Counted from the stretch's first letter, positions 1 through 5,158 are shown. The stretch: DNA of 5,158 nt from Chloroflexota bacterium (GCA_025924845.1 JAICHN010000373.1:1-5158), one strand, 5' to 3'. Numbers and translations are program-made. The notes: generated by a model from the letters alone, not told the origin.

Positions 1-135
1 GAGGGTGAGGTGCCGATCATCCCAGAACGCCTCACAGAAGAAGCAACGATGATCAAGATCTGTCATGTAGAACCGAGACGGCTCCCCGAGCGCGCCGTCA
101 TCGCCTTCCGGCACCAAGCGGTCAAAAGTAAGCAT
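1..135 (-). CDS. N-terminal part of an unrecognised protein (runs off the window)
   Basis: The 45 codons seen here are open to the window edge. They begin MLTFDRLVPEGDDG and continue through a stretch containing YMTDLDHRCFFCEAFWDD. The start is well supported because an exact AGGAGG (positions 145-150, complement) sits 9 bases before the ATG. No signal peptide or membrane segment is visible; the N-terminus is acidic and soluble in character. A CFFC pair (residues 31-34) could bind metal or be structural, but this is too little to name a family. The gene follows the remnants of a sugar ABC transporter on the same strand, so it was probably a downstream member of that operon. Unlike them it looks intact as far as it can be seen. 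Function unknown. Confidence 0.7.
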   Translation of the reverse strand, partial: MLTFDRLVPEGDDGALGEPSRFYMTDLDHRCFFCEAFWDDRHLTL

Positions 136-144
136 TCGTACCTT

Positions 145-150
145 CCTCCT
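145..150 (-). promoter_or_regulatory. Consensus ribosome binding site for the gene at 1-135
   Basis: The complement reads AGGAGG, 9 bases before the ATG whose first base is at 135. It decides the start of a gene too short in this window to be found by length alone. Confidence 0.75.
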
Positions 151-227
151 ATGCAGCTATGGGCTTGAGCTATCAATGGGATTGGTTGCCGGAGCTTGAG
201 GCCGGACGACACCAGGCCCTCGGTACA

Positions 228-328
228 GAATTGGCTGCCTTTGCTGATCACGATCGAGGGCCAGAGGAAGGAATTCCACTGCGCCACCACGGTGAGGACG
301 GTCAGCACCGCGAGGGCGGGCAGCGACA
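228..328 (-). pseudogene. Remnant of a MalG-type carbohydrate ABC transporter permease
   Basis: Read on the complement, this stretch gives SLPALAVLTVLTVVAQWNSF followed by LWPSIVISKGSQF. That matches the last part of CUT1-family sugar permeases of the MalG/UgpE type, where a 'lPala.l.vftfv..WNdFLWPlivi' helix and loop follow the EAA loop. A whole protein of this family has about 270-300 residues; only some 33 are recognisable. The roughly 220 residues before them are absent. After GSQF the reading loses the usual 'TLPVGL' ending and runs on out of frame over the start of the next gene. It adjoins a MalF-type fragment in a different frame. In life this would be an inner-membrane subunit of a sugar importer; here it cannot be functional. 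Confidence 0.6.
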
Positions 329-430
329 CAGGAAGGCATTCAGTATGCCATGGTTGGGGTCGTAAATATACCGCCGGATCAGGATTGTCGCGAAGCCGGG
401 TATCAAGATAGGACTAACGGTGATGGCCCG
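329..430 (-). pseudogene. Remnant of a MalF-type carbohydrate ABC transporter permease
   Basis: The complement encodes RAITVSPILIPGFATILIRR followed by YIYDPNHGILNAFL. This is the characteristic middle of CUT1 permeases of the MalF/UgpA type: a hydrophobic helix with 'lP.liP', then a '(W/R)ryiyDP.yGilNalL' periplasmic loop. The full family length is near 300 residues; about 34 remain. Sequence upstream in the same frame (back to about 505) does not look like a permease, and the C-terminal half with the EAA loop is gone. Directly after the final Leu the frame changes and the MalG-type remnant begins. An internal deletion of about 1 kb, removing the end of one permease and the start of the next, explains this arrangement. 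Confidence 0.6.
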
Positions 431-723
431 CATGGGCACGAGGTAACCGCTATGCAGCCTCCCGACCGGCGCCGAGGCATGGCGCCTGCCGGTGCAAACC
501 GCCATCGAGATCGGGGTCGGCTAGGAGTTGCCGCTGCTCTGGAGCATGCGCTTGGCGCCTGCCGCCATGGAGGTCTCCAGCTTCGCGAAGAAGGTGTTCT
601 CATTGCTACAGAGGGCCAGGTCACGCGCGGTTGGGGACTGCGAAGATTGTTACCCCCTCTCTACCCACGTGCCGATGTGAGCCTGCAAAGGACACAGGAA
701 TCCATGCCATTCCTATGTCGCAA
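431..723 (-). other. Decayed, probably formerly coding region upstream of the permease remnants
   Basis: No intact gene is supported in this stretch. Long frames on the plus strand (for example 350-730) lie opposite the permease remnants, lack a ribosome binding site and look like no known protein. On the complement, 649 down to 521 is an open stretch of 43 codons between two stops. It ends …NENTFFAKLETSMAAGAKRM then LQSSGNS, a protein-like composition that could be the tail of a lost first gene of the transporter operon. I cannot identify it. Nothing else is recognisable here. Confidence 0.35.
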
Positions 724-736
724 CTGGTAATACCAG
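724..736. promoter_or_regulatory. Palindromic operator, probably for the GntR/FadR-type regulator
   Basis: CTGGTAATACCAG is a perfect inverted repeat (CTGGT / ACCAG) around three bases. It has the same arms as the site at 933-945. FadR-subfamily GntR proteins bind palindromes of the TNGTNNNACNA kind, and one such regulator is encoded at 2028-2762. Read towards the transporter remnants it is CTGGTATTACCAG, just downstream of a candidate minus-strand promoter. It would have controlled that operon. Confidence 0.65.
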
Positions 737-748
737 GAAAGTAGCGCT

Positions 749-778
749 AGCGTAGCACGGCTGTTCTGGTGCTGTCAA
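749..778 (-). promoter_or_regulatory. Candidate sigma70-like promoter facing the decayed transporter operon
   Basis: The complement has an exact TTGACA (-35, positions 773-778), an 18-base spacer, and TACGCT (-10, positions 749-754). The expected start point is near 742, which puts the palindrome at 724-736 about 7-19 bases into the transcript. An alternative -10, TACTTT at 738-743, is one base from the palindrome and mimics the layout at the dehydrogenase promoter, but it lacks a good -35. Either way the palindrome is placed to repress. Confidence 0.45.
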
Positions 779-787
779 GAGATCCAG

Positions 788-809
788 CCGGCGGGATCGG
801 TGCCGCCGG
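788..809. repeat. GC-rich inverted repeat
   Basis: CCGGCGG (788-794) and CCGCCGG (803-809) are perfect complements separated by 8 bases. The repeat lies between the two divergent promoters. No T-run follows on either strand, so it is not a convincing intrinsic terminator. Role unknown; it may be chance in GC-rich DNA. Confidence 0.3.
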
Positions 810-902
810 ATCCGCCCCGCGTACCGGCGCGATCTATACGAAGGCAGGAAGGGGCGCCTCTTGAACGGGGCCTGCCGTACGCCGTGGATTGGACGCGCCC
901 CC

Positions 903-932
903 TTGACGCTGCCTATCATGCCCATGTACTAT
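903..932 (+). promoter_or_regulatory. Sigma70-like promoter of the dehydrogenase gene
   Basis: TTGACG (903-908) and TACTAT (927-932) are separated by 18 bases. The expected start point is near 939, inside the palindrome that begins at 933, and leaves a leader of about 72 bases before the ATG at 1011. The overlap of start point and operator is a classical repressor layout. Confidence 0.55.
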
Positions 933-945
933 CTGGTCATACCAG
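933..945. promoter_or_regulatory. Palindromic operator at the dehydrogenase promoter
   Basis: CTGGTCATACCAG is a perfect inverted repeat with the same arms as the site at 724-736. It abuts the -10 box TACTAT and covers the predicted start point, so a bound regulator should block transcription of the dehydrogenase gene. The likely ligand-sensing regulator is the FadR-type GntR protein encoded at 2028-2762. Confidence 0.7.
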
Positions 946-1010
946 CGGCTATGTTGGTTCCTCTCCTCGTGCCGAATGATTACTATGCTGGTGATGGATG
1001 GAGGGACAAG

Positions 1011-1829
1011 ATGCGTCTGGATGGCCGGGTAGCAATTGTTACCGGCGGAGGGTTCGGGATCGGGGAGGCCATCAGCCGCCGGCTGGCGGACGAGGGCGCA
1101 ATCGTCGTGATCGCCGAGTGTAACACACCCGAAGGCGAACGGGTAGCGGCGGCGGTGCGAGCGGGCGGGGGGCAGGCGCGCCACATCCGAACCGACGTAT
1201 CCGACGTGGCGCAAATCGCGGCATGCATCGAGGAGACGGTGCGCGCCCATGGGCGGCTCGATGTGCTGGTGAACAATGCCGGAGTCAATTTTGTGCGGCC
1301 GACCCTGGAGGTCACCGTGGACGATTGGGAGCATGTGCTCGGGGTAGACCTACGAGGAACGTTCTTCTTTTGTCAACATGCATTGCGCCACATGGCCCAA
1401 CGAGGGGCCGGATCGATCATTAATATCTCTTCGGTACATACGCGCGGGAGCCTCGCCGGCGCGGCCCCCTATGCCGCGGCAAAGGGAGGCGTGAGCGCCA
1501 TGACCCGCGCTTTGGCCGTGGAATTCGGCCCGCTTGGCATACGGATCAACGCCGTCTGCCCCGGCTTGACCGCCACGGCGATCTGGCACGAGATCCAGGC
1601 GGCTGCCGCTGATCCCGAGGCGGCACGCCGGCATTGGTTCGATCATATCCCGCTGGCTCGCGCGCAAGAGCCCCAAGAAGTCGCCAATGCCGTGCTCTTC
1701 CTCGCCTCTGACGAGGCCGCCTATATCACCGGTACCGAAATCTTCACGGACGGCGGCATGACGGCGATGTTGACCCAACGTGAACGTTTCACCTCGGCAT
1801 CCATCGGCGCCTCGCACGGCTCACCATAG
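1011..1829 (+). CDS. Short-chain dehydrogenase/reductase (SDR), probably sugar or sugar-acid specific
   Basis: This is a cytoplasmic NAD(P)-dependent oxidoreductase of 272 residues, the normal length of a classical SDR. Visible motifs are the Rossmann glycine motif TGGGFGIG (11-18), an acidic residue E36 after the second strand (which favours NAD over NADP), NNAG (88-91), catalytic Ser141, the YxxxK pair Tyr154/Lys158, and a terminal DGG (247-249). The usual catalytic Asn of the fourth helix is Asp113 (GVDLRGTF). About 20 residues follow the DGG as a variable tail. The start at 1011 is chosen because GGAGGG (1000-1005) precedes it and MRLDGRVAIVTGG is the usual N-terminus; a longer frame back to 861 would run through the promoter and operator. 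Beside a lactonase and a GntR regulator it may oxidise an aldose such as L-fucose or L-rhamnose to the lactone, or act later on a keto-deoxy acid. The substrate is inferred only. Confidence 0.93.
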   Translation: MRLDGRVAIVTGGGFGIGEAISRRLADEGAIVVIAECNTPEGERVAAAVRAGGGQARHIRTDVSDVAQIAACIEETVRAHGRLDVLVNNAGVNFVRPTLEVTVDDWEHVLGVDLRGTFFFCQHALRHMAQRGAGSIINISSVHTRGSLAGAAPYAAAKGGVSAMTRALAVEFGPLGIRINAVCPGLTATAIWHEIQAAAADPEAARRHWFDHIPLARAQEPQEVANAVLFLASDEAAYITGTEIFTDGGMTAMLTQRERFTSASIGASHGSP

Positions 1830-2027
1830 CCCCAGGCAGTGATGGAGGTCCAGGCAACAACGCTTCGGGAGGTTTCCCACGGGCTATCGACGATCTTGTG
1901 GCCGCTGTTCGCGAATGCGGATGAATTGAGGTGCGCCGGTCGGCCCAGGCGGACACTGAAGTTAGGCGCCAGGTACGGGCGAGGGCGCCGTGGTTGAATT
2001 GGGGGACGGATAAGGATTAGCAAAGAT
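1830..2027. other. Intergenic stretch between dehydrogenase and regulator genes
   Basis: There is no operator of the CTGGTNATACCAG type here and no clear terminator or strong promoter. Two GGCGCC blocks (1965-1970 and 1984-1989) are the only repeat noted. A 51-codon frame at 1842-1997 has no ribosome binding site and no recognisable product. The regulator may be transcribed from the dehydrogenase promoter by read-through, or from a weak promoter here that I cannot place. Confidence 0.4.
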
Positions 2028-2762
2028 ATGGTGGCATCACGAGTGGTTTCGGAGACACGGCTCGCCGCTATAGGGGAGGAAATCGCCGATCTGATCCGGC
2101 GCGGCGAAGTCAATCCCGGCCAGCGTCTACCTTCCGAACGCGACCTGGCACAGCGCTTCAGAGTTGGCCGCCCTACGATCCGTGAGGCGCTGCGCGGCCT
2201 GGAGCGAAGCCGGATCATCGAAATCCGCGACCGTAGCGGCGCCTATGTCAAGCCCTTCCACCCCGACCAGTTGATCCTGGCGGATCTCACCTTGCTGGCT
2301 CACTATCTCGACGATACGGACTTGCTCCACGCGGTAGAGGTGCGCCGGATCAATGAGCCGGCCATCGCTGAATTGGCGGCGCGCAGGCGCGAAGCGAGTC
2401 ACCTCCTGGCCATGACCGAAAACCTGGAGCGTATGCGCCTCGCCGTCGCCCGAGACGAGGACACCGTGGCGGTCGACGCGGAGTTTCATGATCTGGTCGT
2501 CAGTGCCGCGGGCAACCCCGTGCTGGCGCGAATGATGAAGTCTATCAGTACCCTGCTCATTCGGAGCCGCGAGATTACCACCCACACTCCGGCGGGGCCG
2601 GGCAAGGCGCTCGCCTTCCACCTGGGCATCTACAGAGCGATCGAGGCCGGTGACCCGGACTCGGCGCGGCAGGCCATGAATGTCCATCTCGACGATGTCG
2701 AGGTGCTGCTGCGCCGGCAGCTCGAGATCGAGGCCGCTTCGGTTCTTCAGGGTAGTCGGTAG
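2028..2762 (+). CDS. GntR-family transcriptional regulator, FadR subfamily (FCD domain)
   Basis: This is a DNA-binding regulator of 244 residues, the usual size for FadR-type proteins. Residues about 8-75 form the GntR winged helix-turn-helix, with the signature LPSERDLAQRFRVGRPTIRE at 34-53 and the wing near 63-75. The C-terminal all-helical FCD domain (about 88-230) carries the expected metal-ligand pattern Asp150, His154, His198 and His220. Such domains often sense organic or sugar acids through a bound metal. The ATG at 2028 has AAGGA at 2012-2016, with a rather long spacing of 11 bases; GTG at 2031 is a less likely alternative. The palindromes at 724, 933 and 3629 fit the subfamily's operator type, so it probably represses the dehydrogenase, the lactonase and the former transporter. 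None is seen before this gene, so autoregulation is not evident. Confidence 0.93.
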   Translation: MVASRVVSETRLAAIGEEIADLIRRGEVNPGQRLPSERDLAQRFRVGRPTIREALRGLERSRIIEIRDRSGAYVKPFHPDQLILADLTLLAHYLDDTDLLHAVEVRRINEPAIAELAARRREASHLLAMTENLERMRLAVARDEDTVAVDAEFHDLVVSAAGNPVLARMMKSISTLLIRSREITTHTPAGPGKALAFHLGIYRAIEAGDPDSARQAMNVHLDDVEVLLRRQLEIEAASVLQGSR

Positions 2763-3604
2763 AAGCGTCGCGCGTTCTCGGCCCAGAACTTGCGCTGTGC
2801 CCCCGGCGTCAGATGCGCGGTAAGCTGCTCCGCCGTCTCCAGCCAACGGCGATAGGATGCCGCCTGCAGTACGACCGGCCAATCACCGCCGAAGGCGACC
2901 CGGTCCTCGCCAAACACATCGAGCACATGGCCGGCGAAAGGTTCGAGGTCTTGGAGCGTCCAGTGCCGGTGATCGGCCTCCGTCACCAGCCCGCTCAGCT
3001 TGCACATCACATTGGGAAGCGCGGCCAGCTCGCGGATCCGCTCCCGCCACGGGGTAATCTGATGCAGCGAGATTGCCGGCTTGCCGATGTGGTCCAGAAT
3101 GAAACTGGTATCTGGACAGCGGCGCACCAATTCGACGGCATTGGCTAGATGTCGGTGGTCGATGCAGAGATCGAACGAGAGTCCATATTCCGGCAGCAGT
3201 TGCACGCCCCGCACGAAATCCGGCCGTAGACAGAAATCCAGATCGGGCTCGAATTGGATGATCCGGCGGATCCCCTTGATCAGCGGGCCAAGATCGGTCA
3301 GCGCGGCCAGGAACGCCCTCGCCCGCTCCCCATATTCAAGCGGCGCCCAGGGCACGACTCCCTGGATTCGCGAATCCTCCGCTGCCTGGTCCACGACCCA
3401 GCGCGCCTCCAGAAACGCATACGGCGTCTCTACCTCGACCTGGAGATAGACCATCGCGGCAATGTCGATGCCGGCGGTATGCTCGGCGTAGTCGGCCAAC
3501 AGGTACGGCCGGTTCAGCAGATCGTTGCCGTCGAGCCACGACATGCGAAATCGTCGCGGATCCCAGAGATGCAGATGCGTATCGACGATCGGTACAGCTG
3601 GCAT
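2747..3604 (-). CDS. Amidohydrolase-2 family sugar lactonase (L-fuconolactonase / L-rhamnonolactonase type)
   Basis: This is a TIM-barrel metal hydrolase of 285 residues (COG3618-like), acting in the cytoplasm. Visible features are the metal-binding DTHLHLWDP near the N-terminus (His10, His12), KGIRR (110-114), a barrel strand ending in LDHIGKP (His172), the family motif CKLSGLVTEAD (201-211), and FGGDWPV with the conserved Asp241. Characterised relatives open sugar lactones (L-fuconate, L-rhamnonate, L-galactonate) or 2-pyrone-4,6-dicarboxylate. Alongside a dehydrogenase and a FadR-type regulator, a sugar lactone is the best guess. The start at 3604 follows AAGGAG (3614-3619, complement) by 9 bases and places DTHLH as usual; the frame extends upstream only through promoter sequence. 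It converges on the regulator gene, the two overlapping by 16 bases. Its own promoter and an operator-like site lie directly upstream. Confidence 0.9.
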   Translation of the reverse strand: MPAVPIVDTHLHLWDPRRFRMSWLDGNDLLNRPYLLADYAEHTAGIDIAAMVYLQVEVETPYAFLEARWVVDQAAEDSRIQGVVPWAPLEYGERARAFLAALTDLGPLIKGIRRIIQFEPDLDFCLRPDFVRGVQLLPEYGLSFDLCIDHRHLANAVELVRRCPDTSFILDHIGKPAISLHQITPWRERIRELAALPNVMCKLSGLVTEADHRHWTLQDLEPFAGHVLDVFGEDRVAFGGDWPVVLQAASYRRWLETAEQLTAHLTPGAQRKFWAENARRFYRLP

Positions 3605-3628
3605 GCTATGTTTCTCCTTCGGGGAACT

Positions 3629-3641
3629 GATGTTATACCAG
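3629..3641 (-). promoter_or_regulatory. Diverged operator at the lactonase promoter
   Basis: On the complement this reads CTGGTATAACATC. It matches the first ten positions of the motif CTGGTATNAC shared by the sites at 724 and 933 (when all are read in one direction), but the second arm has decayed. It overlaps the -10 box, so binding would still repress. As a lone half-site match it is weaker than the other two. Confidence 0.45.
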
Positions 3642-3661
3642 GTAACCTTCGATAGCGCCAA
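3632..3661 (-). promoter_or_regulatory. Sigma70-like promoter of the lactonase gene
   Basis: The complement has TTGGCG (-35, 3656-3661), an 18-base spacer and TATAAC (-10, 3632-3637). The -35 box ends two bases from the stop codon of the upstream gene, so the whole promoter fits in the 58-base gap before the lactonase start. The 18-base spacing equals that of the dehydrogenase promoter. Confidence 0.5.
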
Positions 3662-3662
3662 G

Positions 3663-5158
3663 CTATTGGAGGACGGCGCCCCAGTGGGCCGACGCACCAT
3701 ATGCTCTGGCGGTGCCCATCAAGATCGTGCCCGCGCACGGCCCACTGCATGTGACCGCGACGCCCGCCGCGTCCGCGCCGTCACCGGACGGGGCCGGTAC
3801 GGTGAGCGTGAGCGATGCTCCTGCTCCCACCTGATAGCTTTGCGCGAAGTAGGAGCCCGCCGATCCCATACCTTGCACACGCATCACCATCAACCCCGAT
3901 GTAGGGTTAAATAGGTGTACCAGTAAGCCCGCCCTGGATGCGAACCCGGCGCCGCTCAGCGCCGTAGCCCCGGCCACCCCCAACTGCTCGAACCCGGCAT
4001 GCGCGCCGACGCCCGAGCTGTTTCCTGGGCCGCCTCCCACGTATTGCGCCAGTTCCGCCGCCACCGGCAGCGTGGACTGCACGGCGAGCGCATAGACGCC
4101 GGTGCCCACCCCAATCCCCCCATGCGTTCGCGCCAAGGGCACCACCAGCCGCGTGTTGCCGGCCACCGTAACGCGCACCGTCGCCACCTTGGCTCCGAAC
4201 GCGGTATAGGCGCTGATCGTCACCACGGCCGCGCAGGCGGACACGGCAGGAGTCTTGGTCACGCGGCCTTTCTTAGCCTTTGCTTTCGCGACAGGCTTTG
4301 GGCAGCTTGCTGGATTGAGAATGGCCAACTCGGCGTGGTCCCCATTCACGGTAGAGGCATAGGGAATAAATTGCTGGCGCGCCAGTTCGCTGGTTCCCGG
4401 TGAAAGATCGATCCCAGCCCCAGCCAACCACCGTGGGTTGGCGGACTGTTCGGCGCGCGGCACGCCCCAAGCTAGGCCGCGTGCCGCCACGATCGGCGCA
4501 GTGCTCTGAACCACCACCCCCAGCTCAACGGCGCAGCCGCTCTTTCCCTTCGCGCAAGAGGGCGGACGCACCCGTACAATAATCTGCCCGAACGGCGCGA
4601 CGGTCATTGTTTGCACGGCGCCGACAAGACCATTCGCGGAGAGTGCGCGTACTTGTACATGAGCGGGATCCTGCTGCGGATTGAAGAGGGAGAGGTCCTC
4701 GGCATAGGCGCCGCCCGCCCCGCCGCCCGCGAAATACCAATGGGTGGCCGGTCCCCCGATCGTCGATCCCGTGCTTCCCTGGCTAATCGCGTTGGTAACT
4801 ATCGCGTCCACCTTAGGAGCGCTGTGTCCCTTCAAGGGGATTCGGGTCCGATTGGTGATAAGGACCGTGTGGATTTGAGGGGTGTCCGCCGCGGGGAGCG
4901 TGGTGAGTGGCGACATAGGGCAGCCGTTGGCGTCAAGTGCCTGTGTCGCTGCCTGAGCGCGTACTATGATCCCTATCACCGTGCCGGCGCCGCTGTCCGC
5001 CCGCACCTGACGCGTCGCCACCGTATGGGCGGCCACCCCAAACGTGACGGTATGGACTCTGATGCGCGCCCCGGCGGAGGCGGGCAGCAGTGGCGATTTT
5101 GACTTCGCCCCAGCGGTATCCAACAGATAGGCCACGGTGATCGTGGCGGCCTGGTCGC
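3663..5158 (-). CDS. C-terminal part of a large modular, probably exported, beta-repeat protein
   Basis: The frame is open to the window edge, with 497 residues visible and a TAG stop at 3663-3665; the true start lies outside. Composition is Ala/Gly/Val/Thr-rich and strand-forming, with no catalytic motif and no membrane anchor at the C-terminus. It holds three similar modules plus the end of an earlier one. Each has an aromatic/Gly start, a 'L.L.NP' strand, a 'v.v.a' strand pair, and a closing 'V.ST.PIvA.rg…G' strand. The first is closest to the WYFA-G…NP repeats seen in extracellular proteins of Chloroflexota and Actinobacteria. Each complete module carries a close Cys pair (C194/C201, C278/C301, C463/C467, counting from the GTG at 5135), as expected for disulphides outside the cytoplasm. 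A surface or adhesion role is inferred. It ends 58 bases before the lactonase start and seems functionally unrelated to it. Confidence 0.75.
   Translation of the reverse strand, partial: DQAATITVAYLLDTAGAKSKSPLLPASAGARIRVHTVTFGVAAHTVATRQVRADSGAGTVIGIIVRAQAATQALDANGCPMSPLTTLPAADTPQIHTVLITNRTRIPLKGHSAPKVDAIVTNAISQGSTGSTIGGPATHWYFAGGGAGGAYAEDLSLFNPQQDPAHVQVRALSANGLVGAVQTMTVAPFGQIIVRVRPPSCAKGKSGCAVELGVVVQSTAPIVAARGLAWGVPRAEQSANPRWLAGAGIDLSPGTSELARQQFIPYASTVNGDHAELAILNPASCPKPVAKAKAKKGRVTKTPAVSACAAVVTISAYTAFGAKVATVRVTVAGNTRLVVPLARTHGGIGVGTGVYALAVQSTLPVAAELAQYVGGGPGNSSGVGAHAGFEQLGVAGATALSGAGFASRAGLLVHLFNPTSGLMVMRVQGMGSAGSYFAQSYQVGAGASLTLTVPAPSGDGADAAGVAVTCSGPCAGTILMGTARAYGASAHWGAVLQ
3666..4745 (-). 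repeat. Three degenerate protein modules in the beta-repeat protein
   Basis: Approximate modules are 4461-4745 (starting THWYFAGGGAGG), 4032-4382 (starting ARQQFIPYASTVNG) and 3666-3998 (starting AGFEQLGVAGAT). Shared landmarks are LSLFNP, LAILNP and LVHLFNP early on, then VVVQSTAPIVAARG and LAVQSTLPVAAELA near the end of the first two, with a shorter equivalent (VAVTCSGPCAG) in the third. Conservation is at the level of protein pattern, not DNA, so the duplication is old. Confidence 0.5.

Noticed and set aside
350..730. 126-codon frame on the plus strand
   Set aside because: It lies opposite the permease remnants, has no ribosome binding site, and has Arg/Gly-rich content typical of an antisense shadow in GC-rich DNA.
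861..1010. N-terminal extension of the dehydrogenase frame back to 861
   Set aside because: It would translate the promoter and the palindromic operator. The SDR fold begins at 1011 with a good ribosome binding site; the extension matches nothing in the family.
1965..1989. Paired GGCGCC blocks upstream of the regulator as an operator or terminator
   Set aside because: Six-base self-complementary GC words are expected by chance here; there is no T-run and no resemblance to the CTGGT/ACCAG sites.
1842..1997. 51-codon plus-strand frame (starts MEVQATTLRE) between the dehydrogenase and regulator
   Set aside because: There is no ribosome binding site, the C-terminus is Arg-rich, and no family is recognisable. 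It could be a gene remnant but cannot be supported.
2127..2882. 251-codon minus-strand frame across the regulator
   Set aside because: It is antisense to the clearly recognisable GntR gene and has no domain of its own.
3605..3700. Upstream extension of the lactonase frame to 3700
   Set aside because: It would overlap the stop of the neighbouring gene and the promoter. The start at 3604 has a well-placed AAGGAG and gives the normal family N-terminus.
1..5158. CRISPR array, tRNA, rRNA or insertion sequence
   Set aside because: No spaced direct repeats, cloverleaf-type sequence, rRNA motif, transposase motif or terminal inverted repeats with target duplication were seen.

Overview
This is a GC-rich bacterial window with compact genes and sigma70-like promoters. 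It looks like a free-living, sugar-using organism. A large exported-type protein built from WYFA…NP-style beta modules, next to sugar-oxidation genes, would fit Chloroflexota (Ktedonobacteria or Thermomicrobia) or an actinobacterium. That placement is inference only.

Layout: (1) Positions 1-135, minus strand, hold the first 45 codons of an unrecognised gene with a perfect AGGAGG ribosome binding site. (2) About 136-723, minus strand, is a decayed carbohydrate ABC transporter operon. A MalF-type permease fragment (329-430) runs straight into a MalG-type fragment (228-328) through a deletion and frame change. An unidentified 43-codon open stretch lies upstream at 521-649. (3) About 724-1010 is a divergent regulatory region with two perfect palindromes, CTGGTAATACCAG and CTGGTCATACCAG. 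One faces the dead transporter and the other lies against the -10 box of the dehydrogenase promoter. (4) 1011-1829, plus strand, encodes a short-chain dehydrogenase. (5) 2028-2762, plus strand, encodes a FadR-type GntR regulator. (6) 2747-3604, minus strand, encodes a sugar-lactone hydrolase of the amidohydrolase-2 family. It converges on the regulator with a 16-bp overlap and has its own promoter carrying a diverged third copy of the palindrome. (7) 3663-5158, minus strand, is the C-terminal part of a large modular protein that is open at the window edge.

Read together, parts 2-6 look like a small regulon for non-phosphorylative use of a sugar such as L-fucose, L-rhamnose or a related aldose. 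The dehydrogenase would make the lactone (or act later on a keto-acid), the amidohydrolase would open the lactone, and the GntR protein would control both through CTGGTATNACCAG sites. The dedicated importer has been lost, but its promoter and operator remain. No RNA gene, CRISPR array, insertion sequence or tRNA was seen.
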